NCBI GenBank assembly: GCA_001794935.1
Contig: MGLY01000080.1
Coordinates: forward strand, 32,032 to 44,198
DNA: 12,167 nucleotides
Reading direction: 5' to 3'
Source: Chlamydiae bacterium RIFCSPHIGHO2_12_FULL_49_9
GTDB lineage: Bacteria; Chlamydiota; Chlamydiia; Chlamydiales; SM23-39
The position numbers and the translations under genes were made by a program. The notes under the pieces were generated by a model. That model was not told the origin of the DNA. It was given only the letters and a program-made list of their open reading frames with translations, and searched no databases. The first letter of the stretch is position 1. The number at the start of each line of letters is the position of its first letter. Below, in pieces: positions 7,273-12,167 of this stretch.

Positions 7273-8497
7273 TTTCTATATCTAGATTTTTTCTTGCCAA
7301 AAGAGAAACGACAAACCAATAAAAAGCCAAAACAGGGATGTAGTGAATAGCTCCGTCAGAAATAGAAATAAAGAGATAATCTACAAGACCTAACATCAAG
7401 CAGATTCGCACTTTAGACGCACCTGGCCGCGCGTAGAAAAAAACAGATCCCCCCAATCCGATTAGGTAGGCAATTAATCCGATAATCCCAAATGAATCGA
7501 GAACTCCCAAATAGGTCATTTCTGCAATATAAGAAAATGGCTTTTGAGGTAAAAATGAAGCATTGTCCAAAAGCTCAAGTTGCGCCCTCCTCCCCCCCAA
7601 ATTTGCATCGAGAAGAAAAGAAGCATCAAATCCATAAAAAGACAATACTGCCATCACTCCACCGCCGAGCAGCGACAACATAATGAGCAAGTTTAACAGG
7701 CCCTTTCGTTTGTTTTTAGCCACAAGCACGCTGTAAGCTAACTCATTGAATAGAAGGCCGATCCATGCTGTTCGAGACAAAGTTAATATCAGGGCAATCT
7801 TTGTGGCCAACTTATGCCAGGAATTTTTCTGTACATAGCAATACAAAGGAAGAAGAATGATCAAGCTGATCCCAAATAGTTGCCCATTATTGTACGTTGA
7901 AATGAGCTTGCTCACGATTCCTCGACTGTTGCATTTGCCATGATCTAGGATCCCCATATCGCCCCAGTTCGTGGTTATGAGAGGAATTTCCAAATACCGC
8001 CCGGTGAATTGTTTATAAACAAACAAAGCAATCCCATAATAAGAAATTACAGCAACACCGAATTTAAAAATCTTTATAAAGAAATTCAAATCCATTTGTT
8101 CAATATTTTTAGACAAGACAAGGAGAAAAACATAAGGAAGAAAGAAAAAAGAAATGAGAAAAGAGATCACCCATCCCATGTTCTGACACCCATAAATGAA
8201 CAGGGTAGCGCCGGCAACAATCTGAAATGGGAGTAGACACATAAGAGCATCTAATCTCGAGCGCTGAATCGCCCAGCATCCTCGAAATAGAGCAAACAGC
8301 GAGACGATCCCGATTAACAAATAACCCCACGTAAGGGGGATATCTCCAATTTTGACACCGCCTTTAGGAAAGACGAGGAGAAAAAGGAGCATAAAAAAAA
8401 GAATTTTTTTGGGGTTGTATAAGTAGATTGCTCTAGGGATGCTGCGCACTGAAATCTCTTGACTTTCATCGAGGAAATCGAAAAAACACTCTAGCAT
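7262..8497 (-). CDS. Polytopic O-antigen polymerase/ligase-like membrane protein (Wzy/WaaL superfamily)
   Basis: The 411-residue protein has about eleven hydrophobic segments, for example at roughly 32-45, 57-73, 83-103, 107-129, 140-161, 205-222, 230-260 (probably two), 268-290, 336-355 and 386-402. IALILTLSRTAWIGLL (234-249) matches the Wzy_C (O-antigen ligase domain) helix, with its SRTAW signature. GGRRAQLELL (301-310) fits the conserved Arg region that follows it. Such proteins polymerise O-units or ligate polymer to lipid A-core on the periplasmic side of the inner membrane. Polymerase and ligase cannot be separated by eye. Methyltransferase, GT4 and manC genes alongside support an O-antigen role. 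The ATG at 8497 lacks a clear ribosome site, so a later start is possible. It is divergent from the methyltransferase gene (53 bp) and overlaps the topA end by 11 bp. Confidence 0.75.
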   Translation of the reverse strand: MLECFFDFLDESQEISVRSIPRAIYLYNPKKILFFMLLFLLVFPKGGVKIGDIPLTWGYLLIGIVSLFALFRGCWAIQRSRLDALMCLLPFQIVAGATLFIYGCQNMGWVISFLISFFFLPYVFLLVLSKNIEQMDLNFFIKIFKFGVAVISYYGIALFVYKQFTGRYLEIPLITTNWGDMGILDHGKCNSRGIVSKLISTYNNGQLFGISLIILLPLYCYVQKNSWHKLATKIALILTLSRTAWIGLLFNELAYSVLVAKNKRKGLLNLLIMLSLLGGGVMAVLSFYGFDASFLLDANLGGRRAQLELLDNASFLPQKPFSYIAEMTYLGVLDSFGIIGLIAYLIGLGGSVFFYARPGASKVRICLMLGLVDYLFISISDGAIHYIPVLAFYWFVVSLLARKNLDIEITS

Positions 8498-8503
8498 CTT
8501 TGC

Positions 8504-8519
8504 TGGGCTTGTGCTAGCA
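8504..8519 (+). promoter_or_regulatory. Possible sigma-54-like (-24/-12) element upstream of the methyltransferase gene
   Basis: TGGGCTTGTGCTAGCA has the invariant GG-N10-GC layout (GG 8505-8506, GC 8517-8518). The flanking CTGG and T.GCA agree with the consensus, but the inner positions TGGCAC/TTGC match only in part. A start near 8530 would leave a short leader to the ATG at 8551. Elements like this arise by chance, so this is a weak candidate. It is worth noting because rpoN is in the window. Confidence 0.2.
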
Positions 8520-8540
8520 TTTTCCAGTGAAATAAAGGTT

Positions 8541-8545
8541 GAGGA
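8541..8545 (+). promoter_or_regulatory. Ribosome binding site fixing the methyltransferase start at 8551
   Basis: GAGGA lies 5 nt before the ATG at 8551. The TTG at 8539 would extend the frame by four codons, but it overlaps this ribosome site, so the ATG is preferred. Confidence 0.75.
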
Positions 8546-8550
8546 ATCAA

Positions 8551-9771
8551 ATGATTCGAGTGAAAGAGCGTAAAACGTGTCGAGTATCTAACGGTCCTCT
8601 TGTTGACATTCTGGATTTGGGCAATCTCCCCTTTTCAACTTTTCCTAAACCCGGAGAGTACGCAAATTTAGCTCCTTTGCCTTTAAAGCTTTGCATCAAT
8701 CAAGAATCCAAACTAGTTCAGCTTCGACATACCGTCGATCCGGATGCCATGTATTCAGAATACTGGTACATGTCTGGCGTTAATCAATCGATGACTTTGG
8801 CCCTCAAGTCTATTGTCCAAGAAGCCTTAAAACGAGTAGGCAAAGAATTGAAAAAGGGAGATATCGTCGTCGATATCGCCTCGAATGACGGAACCTTGCT
8901 TAGCGCCTACCCCGATCATTTTTTTAGAATTGGAATCGATCCCGCTAAAAATATTCGCCCTAAAGTTTGCGATCTTCATATCAACACCTATTTCAGCGCA
9001 CGCGCCTACAAGAAGGAGATGGGTGATAAAAAAGCCCAAATCGTAACAAGCATTGCCATGTTCTATGATCTGGAAGATCCGGTTCAATTCAGTCGCGATG
9101 TAGCTGAAATTTTAGATGAAAAAGGACTTTGGATCATTGAACTAAGCTACCTGCCCACAATGTTGAAAACCAATTCCTTCGATACAATTTGCTCAGAGCA
9201 CTTGGAGTATTATTCTCTAGAGTCGATCGAATATATTCTGAGGCAGACCGGATTTGCTATTGAAGATGTAGAACTTAACAATGTCAATGGAGGCAGCTTC
9301 CGCGTTTACGTTCGTCATGCGAGCCATGCAAAAGAAACTGAGGCCGTAAGATCTTTGAGACTCTCTGAAGTTGAGATGAAGCTCGGATCTCTCCAAACCT
9401 ATATTGATTTTTCAAACCGGGTACAAAAAAACAAGCAGGAAATGCTTGCATTTCTAAAAAAACAAAAAGAACGGGGGAAAAAAGTCTTTGCTTACGGAGC
9501 TTCGACAAAAGGCAACAGCCTCTTGGCCTATTATGGGATCGGTCCCGATTTAGTTCCCTTTGCTACAGAGAGAAACCCAATCAAGTGGGGCAGGCAAACA
9601 GTCACGGGAATTCCTATTATTTCTGAAGCTGCGGCCCGAGAAATGAAACCCGATTACTTTTTGGCTCTTCCCTATCACTTCATATCGGAATTTCTCCGAA
9701 GAGAAGGGGATTTTCTTAAAGGCGGAGGCAAATTTGTGCTCCCCGTCCCCTCTTTGACGATTGTCCCATGA
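8551..9771 (+). CDS. SAM-dependent sugar C-methyltransferase (TylC3/TcaB9-type architecture)
   Basis: The 406-residue product has the three-part layout of nucleotide-sugar C-methyltransferases. The N-terminal part (about 8-75) corresponds to the putative zinc-binding domain: CRVSN, DLGNLPFSTF, LVQLRHTVDPD, YWYMSG. Two of its usual Cys pairs are reduced (C10 with S13; N50 with S53). The SAM domain has VVDIASNDGTLL (106-117). SEHLEYYSL (215-223) keeps the Glu-His pair (E216, H217) thought to be catalytic in TcaB9. The C-terminal domain has FAYGASTKGNSLL (313-325), the usual Rossmann-like motif. These enzymes add a methyl to carbon 3 of dTDP-keto-sugars, giving branched deoxysugars. No dTDP-sugar synthesis genes are visible, so the substrate is inferred only. 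The gene is coupled to the downstream GT4 by an ATGA overlap and is divergent from the Wzy-like gene. Confidence 0.85.
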   Translation: MIRVKERKTCRVSNGPLVDILDLGNLPFSTFPKPGEYANLAPLPLKLCINQESKLVQLRHTVDPDAMYSEYWYMSGVNQSMTLALKSIVQEALKRVGKELKKGDIVVDIASNDGTLLSAYPDHFFRIGIDPAKNIRPKVCDLHINTYFSARAYKKEMGDKKAQIVTSIAMFYDLEDPVQFSRDVAEILDEKGLWIIELSYLPTMLKTNSFDTICSEHLEYYSLESIEYILRQTGFAIEDVELNNVNGGSFRVYVRHASHAKETEAVRSLRLSEVEMKLGSLQTYIDFSNRVQKNKQEMLAFLKKQKERGKKVFAYGASTKGNSLLAYYGIGPDLVPFATERNPIKWGRQTVTGIPIISEAAAREMKPDYFLALPYHFISEFLRREGDFLKGGGKFVLPVPSLTIVP

Positions 9772-10892
9772 AGATCGCCCTAGTGCACGACCATCTTTGC
9801 GGAGTTGGCGGTTCCGAGCGTATTTTTCAATATCTTTGCGAAGAATTTCCAAAGGCCGACGTATATACCCTCTCTTACAACTCAAAAAACACTTGGCCCT
9901 ATTTCAAAAACCGAAAAATCCACACTTCTTGGCTCAATCTTTTCATCCGCAATTCTGAGACTTTTCGCTGGTCTTTCCCAATATCTACTTATGTGATGGA
10001 GCTTCTCAATCTCACCTCTTATGATCTTGTCTTGAGCTCTTCTGCAACAACTGCAAAATATGTCCGAGCGCCAAAAGGAGGCCACCTCTGCTATTGTTAT
10101 ATTCCGACTCGGGCCTTATGGAATGCAGGCGAATATTTTGGCAAAAGTTTGAAGGGAAAAATTCTCAAACTTTTCCTCAATTACTTAAAAAGAAGAGACT
10201 ATGAAGCCGCTCAAAAAATAGATCGTTTCATTGCCATCTCAGACTTCTCAAAGTCTTATATTTTAAAATATTACAATAAAGATGCCGACGTTCTTCACTG
10301 CCCTATTGAAACAGAAAAGTTCGTCCCGCTCTTTAAAAAAAGAAAAGAGCATTATCTCCTCATCTCAAGGCTTGAAAAATGGAAGCGCGTCGATTATGCA
10401 ATAGAGGCCTTTAACCTTTCGGGAAAGCCTTTAAAAGTGATTGGAAAGGGAGCTGAAGGGAACTCTTTGCGCGAGATGTCAAAGGGAAATATCTCTTTTC
10501 TCGGCGAAGTCGACGACGCCCGTCTTGTAGAGGAGTATAACGAATGCAAAGCCGTTATTTTTACCCCTTTTCTAGAATATGGCCTAATTCCTTTAGAGGC
10601 TAGCTCTTGCGGCACGCCAGTCATTTGCTATGGACACGGGGGAGTTAATGAGACGATGATCCCTGTCGGCAAGTCCATAAATCCAACAGCTGTGTTTTTC
10701 TATGAGCAAACCCCTGAGGCGTTAAACCGAGCTATAGAAGAGTTTGAGCTTACGTCCTTTGATCCCAAAGCTTTAACTAAGCATGCGAGCAAATGGAACA
10801 TAGAGACATTCAAGAAAGCGATGAGAGCGAAAGTAAACGATTTGCTTTCGTCTCAATCAAAATCCACGACATCTGCTCAGACGTCGGGTTGA
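9768..10892 (+). CDS. Glycosyltransferase family 4 (mannosyltransferase-like)
   Basis: The 374-residue enzyme has a GT-B fold pattern. The N-terminus HDHLCGVGGSERIF (7-20) is the typical GGxER acceptor-side loop. SRLEKWKRVDYAIEAF (200-215) is the family motif that opens the donor domain. PLEASSCGTPVICYGHGG (275-292) is the nucleotide-sugar binding block, followed by VFFYEQTPEALNRAI (309-323). It resembles WbaZ-type enzymes that use GDP-mannose, which fits manC next door, but the donor is not proven. The EX7E motif is altered: the first Glu position is L269, with E270 one residue later, and the second is E277. The start overlaps the methyltransferase stop (ATGA). The Ser/Thr-rich tail (SSQSKSTTSAQTSG) runs 83 bp into the convergent manC gene and may be a later extension. 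Confidence 0.88.
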   Translation: MKIALVHDHLCGVGGSERIFQYLCEEFPKADVYTLSYNSKNTWPYFKNRKIHTSWLNLFIRNSETFRWSFPISTYVMELLNLTSYDLVLSSSATTAKYVRAPKGGHLCYCYIPTRALWNAGEYFGKSLKGKILKLFLNYLKRRDYEAAQKIDRFIAISDFSKSYILKYYNKDADVLHCPIETEKFVPLFKKRKEHYLLISRLEKWKRVDYAIEAFNLSGKPLKVIGKGAEGNSLREMSKGNISFLGEVDDARLVEEYNECKAVIFTPFLEYGLIPLEASSCGTPVICYGHGGVNETMIPVGKSINPTAVFFYEQTPEALNRAIEEFELTSFDPKALTKHASKWNIETFKKAMRAKVNDLLSSQSKSTTSAQTSG

Positions 10893-12111
10893 AATTTTCC
10901 CAATGACCATTTTCATTGAGAGTCCACTCATCCCCGTTTTCACCGAGAGTAACCCATTGAACATCGATCCCTTCTTTCTGTGCATAGCTCATCTTTTCCA
11001 TCGGCGAAAGGGAAACTTTTTTGATCTCGTACTCTTCTGTTTTATCTAAAAGAACAAACCCGGGAGGTAATCTTTTGGCCTTCCCTTTTTCCGCGAGCTC
11101 TTTTACAAGATGCTTGACCCTCTGAGATTCCCCTTTTTTGCTGATAAAGATGGCATCTTCTGTTTCTACGATCAGCATTTCCTCTAATCGAATCGTCGAG
11201 ACCAGCCTATTATTTGAGACAATCAGGCTATTTTTTGTGTCGATATCTAGGACAGAGCCGATCTTCACATTCTGATTCTGATCTTTCTCAAATGCCTCGT
11301 AAACGCTATCCCAGGAACCCACATCAGACCAAGAAACAGCCAGAGGACAAACAAGGACTTTTTTCGATTTTTCCATGACTGCGTAATCGATGGAAAGATC
11401 TGGCATTCGATCAAATTCGCGGATCACTTGTTCATAGTCAGCATCTAACAGGCCTGAAAGACTAGGCGCGTGTTCTTTGATCTCTTCCCAGAAAGTCTGA
11501 GGGGAAAACATAAAGATTCCCGCGTTCCAGTAGAACTTCGGATCTGCCAAATATTTTTGCGCAAGCTTTAGATCCGGTTTTTCAACAAATCGAGTCGCCT
11601 CAAAAGCCAATGCGTGATACTTGCGGCCTATTTCAATGTACCCATATCCCGTCTCGGGCCTAAGGGGACGGATTCCAAAAGTGATCAACCACTTTTCTTG
11701 CGCCACTTTTTTCATCTGTTCAAGCGCATCGAGAAAAATTTCTTCCGGCTCAATTAAATGATCCGAGGGCAAAACCAAAATCGAATCGTTCTTTTTTGCC
11801 TTGCAAAACCGCTCTAAATATTTCACTGCAAGCCCGATTGCAGGCGCTGTGTTCTTCCGGCAGGGCTCAATGAGAATTTGGACCTTTTCCCAGGCATTGA
11901 TCTTCTTCAGCTGCCGCTCAACAAGCGCCAAGTGATGCGCATTGGTAGCGATCACTACCTCTTCAATAAAAGGAGCTTTCAAAAGCCTTTGAACCGTCCT
12001 CTGCAAAAGAGAAAGACCCAATCCAAAATTTAAAAATTGCTTCGGAAAATCCTCGCGCGAAAGCGGCCAGAGGCGAGTTCCTCCTCCGCCTGCTAAAATG
12101 ATTGCCTTCAT
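10810..12111 (-). CDS. manC: Mannose-1-phosphate guanylyltransferase with degenerate isomerase domain
   Basis: The enzyme makes GDP-mannose from GTP and mannose 1-phosphate. The nucleotidyltransferase part is complete: LAGGGGTRLWPLSRE (6-20), PKQF (23-26), LPSDHLI (114-120), TGYGYIE (154-160), RFVEKPD (174-180), YWNAGIFMF (194-202) and WSDVGSW (261-267). The C-terminal part (about 348-433) aligns with the type II phosphomannose-isomerase cupin (VLLDKTEEYEIKKVSLSP). It lacks the usual Q.H..R.EHW metal-site residues; SYAQKEGIDVQWVTL stands there with no His. The isomerase activity is therefore probably lost, and mannose 6-phosphate must come from elsewhere. At 433 residues it is shorter than typical bifunctional ManC (about 470). 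An AAGGGG ribosome site precedes the ATG. Its start overlaps the upstream glycosyltransferase stop (ATGA), and its 3' end overlaps the convergent GT4 by 83 bp. Confidence 0.9.
   Translation of the reverse strand: MKAIILAGGGGTRLWPLSREDFPKQFLNFGLGLSLLQRTVQRLLKAPFIEEVVIATNAHHLALVERQLKKINAWEKVQILIEPCRKNTAPAIGLAVKYLERFCKAKKNDSILVLPSDHLIEPEEIFLDALEQMKKVAQEKWLITFGIRPLRPETGYGYIEIGRKYHALAFEATRFVEKPDLKLAQKYLADPKFYWNAGIFMFSPQTFWEEIKEHAPSLSGLLDADYEQVIREFDRMPDLSIDYAVMEKSKKVLVCPLAVSWSDVGSWDSVYEAFEKDQNQNVKIGSVLDIDTKNSLIVSNNRLVSTIRLEEMLIVETEDAIFISKKGESQRVKHLVKELAEKGKAKRLPPGFVLLDKTEEYEIKKVSLSPMEKMSYAQKEGIDVQWVTLGENGDEWTLNENGHWENFNPTSEQMSWILIETKANRLLSLSSLS
10867..10886. repeat. Imperfect inverted repeat in the overlap of the GT4 and manC 3' ends
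   Basis: CGACATCTG and CAGACGTCG (9-nt arms, one mismatch, 2-nt centre) lie within the region read by both convergent genes, 3 nt before the GT4 stop codon. It could form a hairpin in either transcript. The plus side is followed by GGTTGAAATTTT and the minus side by TGGATTTTGATT, so neither has a clean U-tract. Its function as a terminator is uncertain. Confidence 0.4.
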
Positions 12112-12167
12112 TTCGTATGCACCCCTTCAAATAGCTTCTGATAGTCGCTCGCTGTCTTGTCCCAACA
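12108..12167 (-). CDS. C-terminal end of an upstream gene, probably a GT4 glycosyltransferase (cut by window edge)
   Basis: On the minus strand from the right edge there are 19 codons and a TGA: CWDKTASDYQKLFEGVHTK. The WDKTA...Y..LFE pattern is typical of the last helix of GT4/GT1 glycosyltransferases, where an aromatic-W-x-x-T-A motif precedes the end. The stop overlaps the manC ATG as ATGA, so the two genes are probably one transcript with coupled translation. Only the tail is visible, so the family call is tentative. Confidence 0.55.
   Translation of the reverse strand, partial: CWDKTASDYQKLFEGVHTK

Noticed and set aside
7275..7292. TCTA/TAGA stem followed by six T after topA, as an intrinsic terminator
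   Set aside because: The stem has only four AT-rich pairs, too weak to be convincing. It also lies inside the convergent membrane-protein gene.
1..12167. tRNA, rRNA, CRISPR, insertion sequence or prophage features
   Set aside because: No cloverleaf, spaced repeat array, transposase motif or phage gene was seen. The window is almost fully coding with chromosomal genes.

Overview
The window most likely comes from the chromosome of a member of the Chlamydiota, probably an environmental (Parachlamydia/Waddlia-like) lineage rather than Chlamydia itself. The best evidence is a DNA topoisomerase I fused at its C-terminus to a SWIB domain, a known chlamydial hallmark. A short sigma-54 (RpoN) and a strongly LPS-oriented gene set fit this. 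Base composition is moderate, with GC in the mid-40s by eye. The species cannot be fixed from sequence reading alone.

Layout. A GT9 (heptosyltransferase-like) gene runs off the left edge on the minus strand (1-787), divergent from rpoN (873-2108, plus). A three-gene minus-strand operon then reads right to left. It encodes an exported HD-domain protein of the PhnZ/TmpB diiron-oxygenase type (4568-3837), a membrane protein with an HEAVH zinc-protease motif (3859-3074) and a Kdo hydroxylase, KdoO (3041-2097). Divergent from it is topA-SWIB (4717-7272, plus). Then come a polytopic O-antigen polymerase/ligase-like protein (8497-7262, minus), a C-methyltransferase and GT4 glycosyltransferase pair (8551-10892, plus, ATGA-coupled), manC (12111-10810, minus) and the last codons of another probable glycosyltransferase (12167-12108, minus), again ATGA-coupled to manC.

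How they fit together. Apart from rpoN, topA, the HD protein and the HExxH protein, every gene points to lipopolysaccharide: core sugar transfer (GT9), Kdo hydroxylation (KdoO), GDP-mannose supply (ManC), sugar C-methylation, glycosyl transfer (GT4) and O-chain polymerisation or ligation. The cell therefore probably makes an O-antigen-like glycan, unlike the deep-rough LPS of Chlamydia trachomatis. The HD oxygenase/HExxH/KdoO operon contains two proteins expected to be iron-dependent oxygenases and is the least explained part.

The window is densely packed. All three convergent gene pairs overlap tail to tail (12, 11 and 83 bp), so there is no intergenic room for terminators. Three starts were moved from the longest reading frame on Shine-Dalgarno and domain evidence: rpoN, the HD protein (which reveals a signal peptide) and the methyltransferase. 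I found no tRNA, rRNA, CRISPR array, insertion sequence or phage gene. No gene-free stretch exceeds about 150 bases.
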